Assembly: GCA_000017645.1 (NCBI GenBank)
Contig: CP000782.1
Coordinates: forward strand, 1 to 64,000
Length of the DNA stretch: 64,000 nucleotides
Source: Xanthobacter autotrophicus Py2
Lineage (GTDB): Bacteria; Pseudomonadota; Alphaproteobacteria; Rhizobiales; Xanthobacteraceae
Direction: 5' to 3'
Part shown: piece after piece, positions 52,463 to 62,173 of the stretch
How the letters are laid out: each line of letters opens with the position of its first letter
How positions within the stretch are numbered: position 1 is the first letter of the stretch
Translations under genes and position numbers: made by a program
Notes under the pieces: generated by a model
What the model saw: only the letters and a program-made list of their open reading frames with translations
Told to the model about the DNA's origin: nothing
Database searches by the model: none

Positions 52463-53956
52463 TCACGCGTCGTAACTAACGAACGACATCATGCCGGTCG
52501 CCATGTGGTAAAGGTGGTGGCAGTGGAGTGGCCAGCGTCCGGGATTGTCCGCGTCGAAGGCCACGGTCACGCGAGCCATCGGCGGGAGGAGAATAGTGTC
52601 GCGCAGCGCGCCGCCGACCGTCTTGCCGTTGATGCCGACCACCTGGAATGCGTGGCCATGCAGGTGCATCGGGTGCGCCATCATCGACATGTTCGCCAAT
52701 GCGACCTCGACGCGCTCTCCCCTCTTGATCCGCAGCGCGTCGCCCCCACCGATACCCCAGCTATAGTCCGCCATATTGCCGGTGAGGGTGAGTGCGAAAT
52801 GGCGGTCGGCGGCGCGCTGCGCCAGCGGTTCGACGGCGCGCAGCCTCTGCTCGAGGTCGAGCCCGAGCACCGGTCCCTTGGCTTGTCCGAGTATCGGAAT
52901 CTTGGCGATCGTCGCGCCAGCGGATGCAAGGATGATCCCCGCGCGCTCGGCGCCTCCCTCGCGCAGGGCGAGGACCGGAAACGAGCCGCCCGCCTTCGGC
53001 AACGCCAGCCGGATATCCAGGCGCTGGCCCATGGAAATCGGGAAGGACCGGCCGGCGACCGGCTGAACGGCTTGGCCGTCGACCGCGATGAGTTCTCCAT
53101 CCAGGCTTCCGATATTGATGGTGAAGGCGGTCGCCGTCGCGCCGTTGATGATCCGCAGGCGCACCCGGCCGCCCTTGTCGACGGCGACGACCTCGGGGTC
53201 ACCCAGCGTGCGGTCATTGGCGAGGTAGGCGTCATAGTCGATGTCGTTGAGATCCATCACCATGCCCGGCATGCTTTGCATCTGGCCCGTCGTGCCGGAG
53301 TCCATCATGCCGGCCATGCCCTTCATCGCGTCGCTTTGGGCCATCGCGCCCTGATCCATTGGCATGGCACCGGCGGTAGGGCTTCCTTTGAGCTTGGCGA
53401 GCAGTTCTTCCGCAGGCGTGAACGAGAAGTCGTGCAGCAGGATCACCACCTCCTGCTCGTCCCGCTGCCGGTCGGCGGCGGTCCGCACGATCAGCGGCGC
53501 CGCCAGCAGATTCTGCTCCTGCAGCGTATGAGCGTGCATCCAGTGCGTGCCTCCGGCGCCGACCGGGAAGGTGTAGCGGCGCGCTTCGGAGGGTCCCAGA
53601 AGCGCGGCAGGATTGTCCGGCACACCGTCCATTGCCCAGGGCGGTGTCAGGCCATGCCAATGGATGAGCGTCGGCTCATCGATCCGGTTGGAAAGCGCGA
53701 CGTCGAAGCTGCCCCCGGCATCCAGGGTCAGGCCCGATGTGCCGTCGGACTGGGCAAGCCCGAATACGCGTGCTGCTTTGCCATTGACCTCGATGGTTCG
53801 ACTGACCACGCCGAGCGGGCGCGGCGCGGCGTTTGCAGCGGGCCGAGCGGCGTCGGGTGCAGCCTGCGCCCAGGCGTTGACTGGATGAAAGGCAGCCGAG
53901 GTGCCGAATGCGGCCGCTCCGGCCATCATCCGGTTCAGAAAATGACGACGATTCAT
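52463..53956 (-). CDS. Tat-exported multicopper oxidase, second copy
   Basis: A 497-aa periplasmic multicopper oxidase (CopA/CumA type). Tat signal NRRHFLNRMMAG; copper motifs LIHWHGLTPP, HWMHAHTLQEQ, HPMHLHGHAFQ and LHCHHLYHMATGMM. A Met-rich insertion (PMDQGAMAQSDAMKGMAGMMDSG) may bind Cu(I). It is only distantly similar to the oxidase at 31251, so it was acquired separately. Two related small Cys-rich exported genes flank it. Confidence 0.92.
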   Translation of the reverse strand: MNRRHFLNRMMAGAAAFGTSAAFHPVNAWAQAAPDAARPAANAAPRPLGVVSRTIEVNGKAARVFGLAQSDGTSGLTLDAGGSFDVALSNRIDEPTLIHWHGLTPPWAMDGVPDNPAALLGPSEARRYTFPVGAGGTHWMHAHTLQEQNLLAAPLIVRTAADRQRDEQEVVILLHDFSFTPAEELLAKLKGSPTAGAMPMDQGAMAQSDAMKGMAGMMDSGTTGQMQSMPGMVMDLNDIDYDAYLANDRTLGDPEVVAVDKGGRVRLRIINGATATAFTINIGSLDGELIAVDGQAVQPVAGRSFPISMGQRLDIRLALPKAGGSFPVLALREGGAERAGIILASAGATIAKIPILGQAKGPVLGLDLEQRLRAVEPLAQRAADRHFALTLTGNMADYSWGIGGGDALRIKRGERVEVALANMSMMAHPMHLHGHAFQVVGINGKTVGGALRDTILLPPMARVTVAFDADNPGRWPLHCHHLYHMATGMMSFVSYDA

Positions 53957-54057
53957 GGTGTGGGTCCTTGTTCCCTTGCCGGTAGCAGGCCGGCTGACTG
54001 ATCATGCGAATGTGCATCGAGCGACCCTGTGCTCGCGGAGCATCAGGTCAGGTCCGA

Positions 54058-54438
54058 TCAGGTACGGGTTCGAGGAGGACCGAGGGTGGGTGGAAAGGCC
54101 AGTCCGGTCACGATTTCATCACGCTGTGCGTAGCGCGCAGCGAGCACGATGCGCTTCGGGACAGTCGGACCTGGTGCGGCAAGGGCCACGACACAGGATG
54201 CGCATGCGCTGCTGCACCAGAGCGTATGGCCAACGGCGTGAGAATGACCTTGGAGGCCATCGCCTCTGATGGCCGCCTGAAGTTCGCCGCTTTCCACGAC
54301 GGTTGCTTGCTCTTGCCGGACAAGATCGTAACACGGCATGGCCCACGCGCCGGCGACAGGGGCAACGAGCAACGTGATCGCGACCAGAAAAGCCAGCAAC
54401 GCTCTCATCCATCCCATCGTCTGCAACCTGACGCTCAT
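54058..54438 (-). CDS. Small exported Cys-rich protein (C-terminal PPR family), copy 5
   Basis: A 126-aa protein from the ATG at 54438; the longer frame upstream belongs to an IS110 relic. Signal LLAFLVAITLLVAPVAGAWA, AMPCYD after it, His in HSHAVGHTLW, Cys cluster CSSACASCVV, end LGPPRTRT. It resembles copy 4 in spacing and end motif. It lies upstream of the multicopper oxidase in the same direction. Confidence 0.66.
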   Translation of the reverse strand: MSVRLQTMGWMRALLAFLVAITLLVAPVAGAWAMPCYDLVRQEQATVVESGELQAAIRGDGLQGHSHAVGHTLWCSSACASCVVALAAPGPTVPKRIVLAARYAQRDEIVTGLAFPPTLGPPRTRT

Positions 54439-54589
54439 ACCTGATCCTTGCCTCTTCAAGAGGGGCACTCTCCGCACAGTTCCACCTTGACCTACATCAA
54501 TGGCCTCTCTGAGGCATTCTCTCGTCATGAGAACTTGTCCCTTCGCGAGGCCCTTGGGCTGGACCGCCGATTCTGCCCCGGTGCACGTC

Positions 54590-54855
54590 TCATTCGGCCG
54601 CGAGTTCACGTACGGGCGCACGAACTGCGGCGCCATCAGGCGAACGTCGTGACCGAGCTTCGTCAGCTCGCGCGCCCAGTGATGCGCTCCCGAACCAGCC
54701 TCAATGCCGACGAGGCAGGATGGCAGTCCGCTGAACAGCTTCAGAAAAAGATCACGGGTCAGCTTTCGGCGCAAAACCGCCTCACCGGAAGAGTTGATTC
54801 CGTGAACCTGAAAGTACCGCTTCGCTATGTCGACCCCGATAACCTTTACTTCCAT
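54590..54855 (-). mobile_element. IS110-family transposase 5' fragment
   Basis: From the ATG at 54855 the frame reads MEVKVIGVDIAKRYFQVHG, LVGIEAGSGAHHWARELTKLGHDVRLMAPQFVRPYV, the first part of the DEDD domain of IS110 transposases, then changes to unrelated sequence near 54590. It differs from the IS110 piece at 24605-24835. Its upstream end falls within the IS66 tnpB remnant. Confidence 0.72.
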
Positions 54856-54916
54856 CTTCGCCTCCTCAGCTGGCTTCAGCCCAGCGATACTGGGCCTGGA
54901 TCGCGAGGGGCGTCCA

Positions 54917-54979
54917 TCACATCATGTCCGTGTGGCCTGTCGCCAGCCATACCTTCGCGCCGACCGGGACGGGGATCAT
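54917..54979 (-). pseudogene. tnpB: IS66 tnpB, first 20 codons only
   Basis: Starting at 54979 (overlapping the tnpA stop by ATGA) the frame reads MIPVPVGAKVWLATGHTDMM and stops. This is the conserved TnpB start cut short where IS110 sequence begins. Confidence 0.8.
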
Positions 54980-55371
54980 CGCGCTCTCAGGGCGGCGATC
55001 GCCTCGCGCAGCGTTCGGCCATCCACGTCGCCCTCCAGCCGCAGCCGGTCGCCAGAAGCCAGTTCAATCTCGATGCGGCTCTCGCGACGGGCCTTGCGCT
55101 TACGCGGCAATGGCTCGTCGGGGGGTGACGCGGGTTCCGCAGGCAGCTCGACAATCACCGGCAGGAAGGCCGGCAACTGGGGCGTGACCCGCTCGCACAA
55201 CTGCTTGCGCCAGCGGAAGAGTTGGCTCACATGCACACCCGCCGAGCGGGCGATCTCGGAAGCTGAAGCCCCGGGCTCCAGTGCCAGCGCCACCAGCCGC
55301 TCCTTCTCGGCCCGCGGCCAACGCCGGCGCCGCTCCACCGAGGTGATCACCTCCACCCGCGACAGGGTCAT
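54976..55371 (-). CDS. tnpA: IS66 TnpA of the remnant element
   Basis: A 131-aa IS66 OrfA protein from the ATG at 55371: RRRRWPRAEKERLVALALEPGASASEIARSAGVHVSQLFRWRKQL and the C-terminal IEIELASGDRLRLEGDVDGRTLREAIAAL. It is intact but without a partner tnpB/tnpC. Confidence 0.85.
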   Translation of the reverse strand: MTLSRVEVITSVERRRRWPRAEKERLVALALEPGASASEIARSAGVHVSQLFRWRKQLCERVTPQLPAFLPVIVELPAEPASPPDEPLPRKRKARRESRIEIELASGDRLRLEGDVDGRTLREAIAALRAR

Positions 55372-55397
55372 ATGACTACTCCTAGGATTACCCCTAG

Positions 55398-56863
55398 GAG
55401 CCTGTCCGAGTAAGGGGTTGGAGTGGCCGGATTGAGGGCGGGCGGCACGCGGAAGTTGAGGACGTTCCGGGCTCAGGGCGCGGCGTGAGCGAGCTTCAGG
55501 AGGTTGTGGGCGGTGCAGATCATTGCCCACTCGCCTCGAACCTGGTCGAGGCCACGCAGCAGGAACTGGCGGAAGCCTCTGGCCTGCTTCATCTGCCCGA
55601 ACACCGGCTCGACCACCTGTTTTCTGAGCCGGTAGCGGCTCCGCCGGCCGGCCCGCTTCAGCCGCGCCGCCATCGCGCTCATCAGGGGCATCTTCGCCAG
55701 CCGCCGCCGGCCGGACGCATCCGCCGCGCCGTGACGCGCGCGGCCCGGAGCGAGGTAGCCTGCAATCCCCCGTGCCTCCAGCGCAGCCAGGTTCGCCTCG
55801 CTGGCAAAGCCGGCATCACCCGAGACCTCCCGTGGCTTGCGCCCGAGATGGGCGTGCACCCCGTCGACGAGCGGCACGAGGGCACGGTGGTCGGCGGAGT
55901 TCGTCACGAGGCGATGCGCCACGATCACCTGATGCGCGGCATCGACCGCGATCTGGCCGTTGTAGCCCTGCACGAACCCGTCGCGCGTGGGAAGGATCCG
56001 GCTGTCCGGGTCGGTGAAGTTGCGCTGCGCCCGCTCGGGCGGGCCGCCGTCCTCGCCGCGGAGCGGCCGCCCCTGCCAGCGCATGCCCGACGAGGCCCCC
56101 GGCCCGTTCTCGTCATCAGGATCGGGCGGATCGGCGGCCTCGGCTTCCAGCGCGGCCTTGGCGGCGCGGATCATCTCCAGCCGCCGCTGCTTGTCGGCCA
56201 TCCAGGCCGGCGTCTCGTCGCCGCGCCGGTCCACGCCATGAGCCCGCTCCTCGTCCGCATCGGCCACGCGCGCCCACTCCAGCCAGGCGTCGACCTCAGC
56301 CGCCAACGCCGGCTCGCTCGTCTTCATCCGCCCGTAGCTCATCGCCTTATGGCGCGAGGCGTTGGCCTTCAGCTTGGTCCCGTCCACCGCCACGTGGGCG
56401 AACTGGACCAGGCCAGCGGCCCGGCACAGCCGTAGCACCTGCACGAACAGGTCCGACAAGGCCACGAGATGGCGCTTGCGAAAGTCGGCGATGGTGCGGA
56501 AATCGGGTCGGTTCAGGCCGGTCACAGCCATCACGTCGACCCGTTCCTCGCAGGCGCGGGCGAGCTGGCGCGAGGAATACACACCCCGGCTGTAGCCGTA
56601 GAGGAGCAGCGCCACCATCATGCCGGGATGATAGGGCGGGTAGCCGCGCTCCTCGGTGTAGGTGTCGAGAATGGCCGAGAGGTCCAGCGCCTCCCGCACC
56701 GTGTCACGGATGAAGTGAGCCACGTGCCCGGCCGGCACGAACTCGTGCAGCGAGGGCGGCAGAAGCCAGCCCTGATCCACATCCCAGGAGCGAAACACCT
56801 TGGCCATGAGCCAAGTGAATCATCTCCAAGTCGCCCCGTCGAGGCCCTTACTCGGACAGGCTC
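55398..56863 (-). mobile_element. Complete IS1182-family insertion sequence (1,466 bp)
   Basis: Perfect 19-base terminal repeats GAGCCTGTCCGAGTAAGGG at 55398-55416 and, inverted, at 56845-56863. The target CTAG is duplicated on both sides (55394-55397 and 56864-56867), typical palindromic IS1182 targeting. It contains one intact transposase. Confidence 0.92.
55473..56807 (-). CDS. IS1182-family transposase
   Basis: A 444-aa DDE transposase with the IS1182 start (MAKVFRSWDVDQGWLLPPSLHEFVPAGHVAHFIRDTV). The HPGMMVALLLYGYSRGVYSSR block and catalytic VAVDGTKLKANAS, DAGFASEANL and C-terminal KQVVEPVFGQMKQARGFRQF follow. Full length and probably functional. Confidence 0.94.
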   Translation of the reverse strand: MAKVFRSWDVDQGWLLPPSLHEFVPAGHVAHFIRDTVREALDLSAILDTYTEERGYPPYHPGMMVALLLYGYSRGVYSSRQLARACEERVDVMAVTGLNRPDFRTIADFRKRHLVALSDLFVQVLRLCRAAGLVQFAHVAVDGTKLKANASRHKAMSYGRMKTSEPALAAEVDAWLEWARVADADEERAHGVDRRGDETPAWMADKQRRLEMIRAAKAALEAEAADPPDPDDENGPGASSGMRWQGRPLRGEDGGPPERAQRNFTDPDSRILPTRDGFVQGYNGQIAVDAAHQVIVAHRLVTNSADHRALVPLVDGVHAHLGRKPREVSGDAGFASEANLAALEARGIAGYLAPGRARHGAADASGRRRLAKMPLMSAMAARLKRAGRRSRYRLRKQVVEPVFGQMKQARGFRQFLLRGLDQVRGEWAMICTAHNLLKLAHAAP

Positions 56864-56936
56864 CTAGGACTCACGTCATCGCCTCACCGCCGCAAGGCGG
56901 CCCTCGCCTGATTGGGACCTATTTACCAACGGCACC

Positions 56937-58064
56937 TCATGACTGCCGCACGAGCATCGACCTGAATCGCGATAGAGCCGTCGCGAGAAACACTGCGCCC
57001 AAGGCGATCATGACCATCAAATCCATCCAGACGTCGTCGAGCCCGGCGCCTCGATACAGGATCGACTGCGCAAATCTCACAAAGTGCGTCGAGGGCACCG
57101 CATACATGATGTCCTGTAGAACCGGAGGCATGCTCTCAAACGGCGTGAATGTGCCCGACAGCAGGAACATGACGATGAACACCGGGATCGCCAGCAGCGC
57201 GAACTGCGGCATCGAGTTAGCGATCGTCGCCAGCAAAATACCGAGCGACGTCACCGCGAAGAGATAGATCGCGGTTCCAGCGAGGAAAAGCTCGACGGAG
57301 CCGATGATGGGTATCTGGAGCACGAACTGTATGACAACATGCAAGGAAAGACCGGCAGCCAGTAGGATGATCAGACCGTTTGCCCAGATCTTCGCTGCGG
57401 CAATTTCGCTTGGCCGAACCGGCATCACCAGTAAATGTTCGATGGTGCCGTGCTCTCGTTCGCGCATGACGGCCGCCCCGACGAGAACGATCCCGAGCAT
57501 CGTTACGTTCATGATGATGTCCATGCTCGCGTTGAAGCGGATCGCCTCGAGGTTCTGGTTGAACAAGGCGCGGATGACGGGCTCGATCGGAACGACTTCG
57601 TTCGCACCGTGATGGTGCAGGAAGTCTGCCGCCTCGCGGGAGATGATTTCCTGGATATAGGCTGTTCCCACGGCGGCTTGGCTCACGGCCGTCGCGTCGA
57701 CGTTGATTTGGATCGAAGGACCACGATTTGCGAGGAGGTCCGCTTCGAGGCTGGGCGGTATCTCCAGGACAAATGTATATGACCCTTTGTCCAAGAGTTC
57801 GTCGACCTCCGAACGGTCGATGTCACGCGGCACGCTGAAATAAGGTGGCTGAAGAGCGTCCTTGATGCGTGATGACAGTGTTGAGCGGTCGGCATCGACG
57901 ACAGCCACGCTGGCATTATTTACTTCGGTCTTGAGACCGGTCGCCATGGTGTAAACAGCAACCGTAAAGACGTAAATGATCAGCCCGACCATCACGATGT
58001 CGCGCAAGAGGCTCGCAATCTCTTTGAGACCCAAATAAAATACGTTGATGACCCATTGGCGCAT
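56937..58064 (-). CDS. ABC-2 type permease (YhhJ-like)
   Basis: A 375-aa inner-membrane permease: one N-terminal helix, a large periplasmic loop (NNASVAVVDADRSTLSSRIKDALQPPYF), then five helices (VTMLGIVLVGAAVMREREHGTIEHLLVMPVRPSEI). It is the third gene of a three-gene export operon with an HlyD-type protein and a double-ATPase/permease fusion, the YhiI-RbbA-YhhJ plan. Substrate unknown. Confidence 0.9.
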   Translation of the reverse strand: MRQWVINVFYLGLKEIASLLRDIVMVGLIIYVFTVAVYTMATGLKTEVNNASVAVVDADRSTLSSRIKDALQPPYFSVPRDIDRSEVDELLDKGSYTFVLEIPPSLEADLLANRGPSIQINVDATAVSQAAVGTAYIQEIISREAADFLHHHGANEVVPIEPVIRALFNQNLEAIRFNASMDIIMNVTMLGIVLVGAAVMREREHGTIEHLLVMPVRPSEIAAAKIWANGLIILLAAGLSLHVVIQFVLQIPIIGSVELFLAGTAIYLFAVTSLGILLATIANSMPQFALLAIPVFIVMFLLSGTFTPFESMPPVLQDIMYAVPSTHFVRFAQSILYRGAGLDDVWMDLMVMIALGAVFLATALSRFRSMLVRQS

Positions 58065-58066
58065 CG

Positions 58067-60853
58067 CTACGAACCTTGCTTGCGGACCGCGAGCCGCGCC
58101 CCCAGGAGAAAGACGACCCCGAAGCCGAACAGCACGGCGATTTCACGCACGAACACTCCGGCATCGAGCCCTTTCGCGAAGACGCCCAGGCTCACCGTCT
58201 GAAACCAGAGGGCTGGAAACCCGACCCCCATCGCGCGCGCGAAGCCTTCCAACGTCGAGGCAGGATAGAGAAACCCCGAATAGTGGGCCGTGGGGATGAC
58301 GGTTAGAATAGCCGTCGCGAAGATCGCCGCGACTTGCGTCGAAACGAATGCAGAAATCAGAAGTCCAAATGCCGTTGCCGCGAACACGTACATGAGCGCT
58401 GCGAGCGAAAGACCGATCAGCGAGCCCTTCGCCACAACTCCAAAGAGCCCCCCGGCCAAGAGCACGAGGGTGACGAAGCTGGCAAACCCAACGGCGATAT
58501 AGGGCAACTGTTTGCCGATAAGATATTCGCCTACCGTGGCGGGCGAAGCATACACATTGGTGATCGATCCCATCTCCTTCTCACGCACGACGCCAACGGC
58601 TGTCAGCATGGCGGGGATGAGGATCAGGAGAAGCATGATCGCGCCGGGCGTGATCGCGAACACGCTACGGAAGTCCTGATTGTAGCGGAATCGAGGTTCA
58701 ACATTTATCGGGAGTATCTGCGGAGCGCGTCCATGCAGCTGCCGGTAGCGATCGGCGGCATAAGTCAGGACGGCGCCTTGGATATAGGCCCGCGCCGTCT
58801 CCGCAGGGAACGTCGCGCCACCGTCGAGCCAGAAGCTTACTTGCGGCTGGCGATCCTGCAGAAGGTCGCGACCAAACCCGGGCGGGATGTCGATGGCAAA
58901 CCGCAACTCGCCGGATCGCAGACGCCGATCAATCTCAAATTCGTTGGCCAGCTGCTTTTGTTCGACGAAATAGCGCGATTGCGAGAACTGCTCGAGGAAC
59001 AGCCGACTCTCGTAGGACTGATCGCGATCAAGGACCGCATACCTCAGATTCTCGATGTCGAACGAAATGCCGTAGCCGAACGTCACCATCAGAACGAGAG
59101 GGCCGAGGAGCGCGAAAGCGAGCCGAATGCGATCCCTCAGGACCTCGATTGCTTCTCGCCGCGCGAATGCCCAGCTTCGGCGCAAGGACGCAGCCACCGA
59201 CCTGTGAGCTCGCTGGGATAAGAGCGAGGTCCCAGTTCCTGGGATGTCCGGAACATCGATTGGCTTTGCCTCGACCGCCAATGAAGGCGCTTCTTTGATC
59301 ACATAGGACGCAGGCGGCGCTGATGCCTCCTCGAGATAGGCAACGAATGCGTCTTCGAGAGTAGCGGCGCCACGAGCGACGCGAAGCTCCTCCGGGCTTC
59401 CGACGGACAAGACACGGCCAGCATGCATCAAGGACACACGGTCGCACCGCTCGGCCTCGTTCATGAAGTGCGTCGATATGAAGATCGTCACGCCGTCGTG
59501 GCGCGACATCTCTACAAGGAGACGCCAGAATCTGTCGCGCGCGGCCGGATCGACCCCAGATGTGGGTTCATCAAGGATCAATATTTCGGGCCGATGCAAA
59601 CAGGCGGCGGCAAGCTGGAGCCGCTGGCGCATCCCAAGCGGTAGCGACGCGGGCAACGCGTCGGCGATGCCATCGAGGTCGAAGCGGGTAAGCGCTGCGG
59701 CGACGCGCGGATCGAGTTCGTCCGTGGGAATTCGGAAGAGACGCCCGTGCAGCACCAGATTCGCGCGGACGGAGATCTCCTCGTAGAGGGAGAACGCTTG
59801 CGACATGTAGCCGATGCGCATTCTTGTTGCGATATCACTGGCGTCGACCGGCTTCCCCAACAACTCAGCTCGCCCTTCGCTCGCCGGCAGCAGTCCGGTG
59901 AGCATCTTCATCGTCGTCGTCTTGCCGCAGCCGTTCGACCCAAGAAACCCAAATATTTCGCCGCGCCGGATGCGGAAGTTGACATGATCGACGGCGGTGA
60001 AATCGCCGAAGCGCATGGTCAGGGCCTCCGCGACGATGGCCCGAGGCCCGTCGCTCTCCCGCAGCGGTGGGATTATCAATGCCGCCTGGTCGCCGCGGCG
60101 TTCGGGACGCTGTAGCGCAACATAGGCCTCCTCCAGCGTGCGCGTCGCGGTCCGATCGAGAAGCCCCGCCGTGTCGCCTGAGGCGATGATCTTGCCCTCA
60201 TCGATCGCGATGATGTGCTCGAAACGCGTAGCCTCCTCCATATAGGCGGTCGCCACCAGCAGCGTCATGTCGGAGCGTTCGGCGCGGATCCGTTCGATCA
60301 GCTCCCAGAACTGGCGCCGCGACAGGGGATCAACGCCGGTCGTGGGCTCGTCGAGGATCAGAAGGTCCGGATCGTGGATCAACGCGCAGCACAGACCGAG
60401 CTTCTGCTTCATCCCGCCCGAGAGCTTGCCGGCGGGGCGATTCGGGAACGGGTCGAGTCCCGTGGCGGTCAGCAGGCGCGTGATGCGTGCGCGACGTTCG
60501 CTCTCGCTCTGTCCATAGAGGCGGCCGAAGAAATCGATGTTCTCGACTACCGAGAGCGTCGGATAGAGGTTCCGGCCGAGGCCCTGCGGCATATAGGCGA
60601 TGCGCGGCGCAACGATGTCACGGTGAGAGCTCGATGCCATGTTGCCGGAGAGGGCCGTTACGGTTCCGGACTGGATGCGTTTGACGCCGGCGATCAGGCC
60701 AAGGAGGGTCGACTTTCCGACGCCATCGGGGCCGATGAAGGCCGCCGTCGATCCGGAGGTGATCGACAGACTGACGCCATCGAGCGCAACTGTGCTGCCG
60801 TAACGGTGATGGACCGAATCGACTTTAACGGCCAACTCGGCATTAGCGGACAT
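58067..60853 (-). CDS. RbbA-like fused double ABC ATPase and permease
   Basis: A 928-aa fusion. The first ABC domain has Walker A GPDGVGKST (41-49), signature LSGGMKQKL and Walker B LLILDEPTTGVDP. The second has GSNGCGKTT (about 300), LPLGMRQRLQLAAACL (a degenerate signature) and LILDEPTSGVDP. A C-terminal ABC-2 permease (about 570-928) follows. It overlaps the HlyD-type gene by 11 bases and is two bases from the next permease. The second ATPase signature lacks LSGG, which may mean an asymmetric pair. Confidence 0.92.
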   Translation of the reverse strand: MSANAELAVKVDSVHHRYGSTVALDGVSLSITSGSTAAFIGPDGVGKSTLLGLIAGVKRIQSGTVTALSGNMASSSHRDIVAPRIAYMPQGLGRNLYPTLSVVENIDFFGRLYGQSESERRARITRLLTATGLDPFPNRPAGKLSGGMKQKLGLCCALIHDPDLLILDEPTTGVDPLSRRQFWELIERIRAERSDMTLLVATAYMEEATRFEHIIAIDEGKIIASGDTAGLLDRTATRTLEEAYVALQRPERRGDQAALIIPPLRESDGPRAIVAEALTMRFGDFTAVDHVNFRIRRGEIFGFLGSNGCGKTTTMKMLTGLLPASEGRAELLGKPVDASDIATRMRIGYMSQAFSLYEEISVRANLVLHGRLFRIPTDELDPRVAAALTRFDLDGIADALPASLPLGMRQRLQLAAACLHRPEILILDEPTSGVDPAARDRFWRLLVEMSRHDGVTIFISTHFMNEAERCDRVSLMHAGRVLSVGSPEELRVARGAATLEDAFVAYLEEASAPPASYVIKEAPSLAVEAKPIDVPDIPGTGTSLLSQRAHRSVAASLRRSWAFARREAIEVLRDRIRLAFALLGPLVLMVTFGYGISFDIENLRYAVLDRDQSYESRLFLEQFSQSRYFVEQKQLANEFEIDRRLRSGELRFAIDIPPGFGRDLLQDRQPQVSFWLDGGATFPAETARAYIQGAVLTYAADRYRQLHGRAPQILPINVEPRFRYNQDFRSVFAITPGAIMLLLILIPAMLTAVGVVREKEMGSITNVYASPATVGEYLIGKQLPYIAVGFASFVTLVLLAGGLFGVVAKGSLIGLSLAALMYVFAATAFGLLISAFVSTQVAAIFATAILTVIPTAHYSGFLYPASTLEGFARAMGVGFPALWFQTVSLGVFAKGLDAGVFVREIAVLFGFGVVFLLGARLAVRKQGS

Positions 60854-61841
60854 CCGGAAGCCTCGGCGTCAGATAGCCCGGCCAAGCCGCTCCGGCCTCG
60901 ACCTTGACGTATGCGTCGCCGGTCATTCCCGCTTTCACATAAGCGCGATAGGTCTCGAGGAGCTTCGGATCAATGTGCAGCTTGATGCGGTACATCAGCT
61001 TCTCGCGCTCGTTCGCGGTCTCGACATATTTCGGCGTGAACTGCGCTTCCGAGGCAACGAAGGCGACCGTTGCGGGAACGATGTAGTCGGGTGCGCCATC
61101 GAGCTTGATACGGGCGTCCGCCCCGAGTTCAACGCCGCCGACTTGGCTCGTCGGCAGGAAGATCGTCATATGAACGTCGGACAGATCGAGAAGGGTGAGC
61201 ACCCGCCCACCGGCAGCTACGACCTCCCCGGCCTGAGCGAGACGATACTCGACGCGACCCGATACCGGCGCTTTCAACGTCATGTCCGCAATCGCGGCTT
61301 CGATCTGACTGACCTGGGCCACAGCCGCCTCGACGGCCGCCTTGGCGTCCTCGATGGCCACTATTGCGCTGTCCAGCGAGGCCTTTGAAATGTCCCTTTG
61401 CGCCGTACGGCGGTCGAGTTCCGCTTGCGTCGCCGTATTCGTGCGCATCAGCTCGACGATACGTCTGAGTTCGACTTCAGCGAGCTTCAACTCTGCCGAG
61501 CGTAAAGCCACATTGGACTGGGCGGTGGCCACGCCCTGATGGCTGCGGTGCACGGCAGCTCTGGCTGCTGCAAGTTGCGCAAGAATTTCGGTCGTGTCGA
61601 TGCGGGCGAGGATGCCATCCTTCTGAACATCGGCGCCCTCGTTGACGCGCACCTCGGCGAGGCGGCCTGCATACTTGGTTGCGATGTCGACACGCTCGAC
61701 TTCGATCCGGCCGTTCGCTCGCGCCAGTCCCGCGGGGACGCGGGTCGCCTGCTGCTTCCACCAATATGCGTAGCCGGCGCCCCCGGCGGCCGCGAGAACG
61801 GCGACGGCAATGATCGGAGCAATACGCACGTTCTCATCCAT
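60843..61841 (-). CDS. HlyD-family periplasmic adaptor (YhiI-like)
   Basis: A 332-aa membrane-fusion protein. An N-terminal anchor (IAPIIAVAVLAAAGGAGYAYWW) is followed by a lipoyl-like half (GRIEVERVDIATKYAGRLAEVRVNEGADV), a long coiled coil (LAAARAAVHRSHQGVATAQSN onward) and the beta domain (MTIFLPTSQVGGVELGADARI). It bridges the ABC exporter to an outer-membrane channel. First gene of the operon. Confidence 0.92.
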   Translation of the reverse strand: MDENVRIAPIIAVAVLAAAGGAGYAYWWKQQATRVPAGLARANGRIEVERVDIATKYAGRLAEVRVNEGADVQKDGILARIDTTEILAQLAAARAAVHRSHQGVATAQSNVALRSAELKLAEVELRRIVELMRTNTATQAELDRRTAQRDISKASLDSAIVAIEDAKAAVEAAVAQVSQIEAAIADMTLKAPVSGRVEYRLAQAGEVVAAGGRVLTLLDLSDVHMTIFLPTSQVGGVELGADARIKLDGAPDYIVPATVAFVASEAQFTPKYVETANEREKLMYRIKLHIDPKLLETYRAYVKAGMTGDAYVKVEAGAAWPGYLTPRLPDVR

Positions 61842-62173
61842 GTTAGGTGGGTATTCGGCGTCATCGTGGAGGCGACTTCAGAATACCCTGGGGAGAGCTC
61901 TTGGATGCGCGATTGCCCCCTTTGGCATACCGCACTGATGCAAATCGAGATACCGCCAAGTGAGACAACCGGAGCCTTGAGTCTAGAAGGGTCGTCAAGT
62001 ACGAGAATGATGCGCGCCCTAAGGATGCCGGTCCTTAATCGAGATTAAAGATGCCTGACCGGGCCATCAGCTAACTTCAAAAATCAAGAAGTGGGAGGGC
62101 ATGAGCGGCATGGGGCGAAAGCGCCAGCAATGCCGTCCTCTATAGCCATGCCCCCTGAGCAGGAGCCATCGGA
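61842..62173. other. Divergent intergenic region before the Cys-rich gene and metal ATPase
   Basis: About 330 bases between the minus-strand export operon and the plus-strand metal genes, expected to contain both promoters. No gene is supported. No clear MerR/CueR-type palindrome was recognised. Confidence 0.4.

Larger units (their letters stand above)
54917..56926 (-). mobile_element. IS66-family remnant, split by IS1182
   Basis: The minus strand carries an IS66 left end (GTAAATAGGTCCCAATCAGG from 56926), tnpA and the first 20 codons of tnpB. The rest of the IS is missing beyond 54917. An intact IS1182 (55398-56863) sits between the left end and tnpA. It is not the same IS66 as at 25469. 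Confidence 0.7.
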
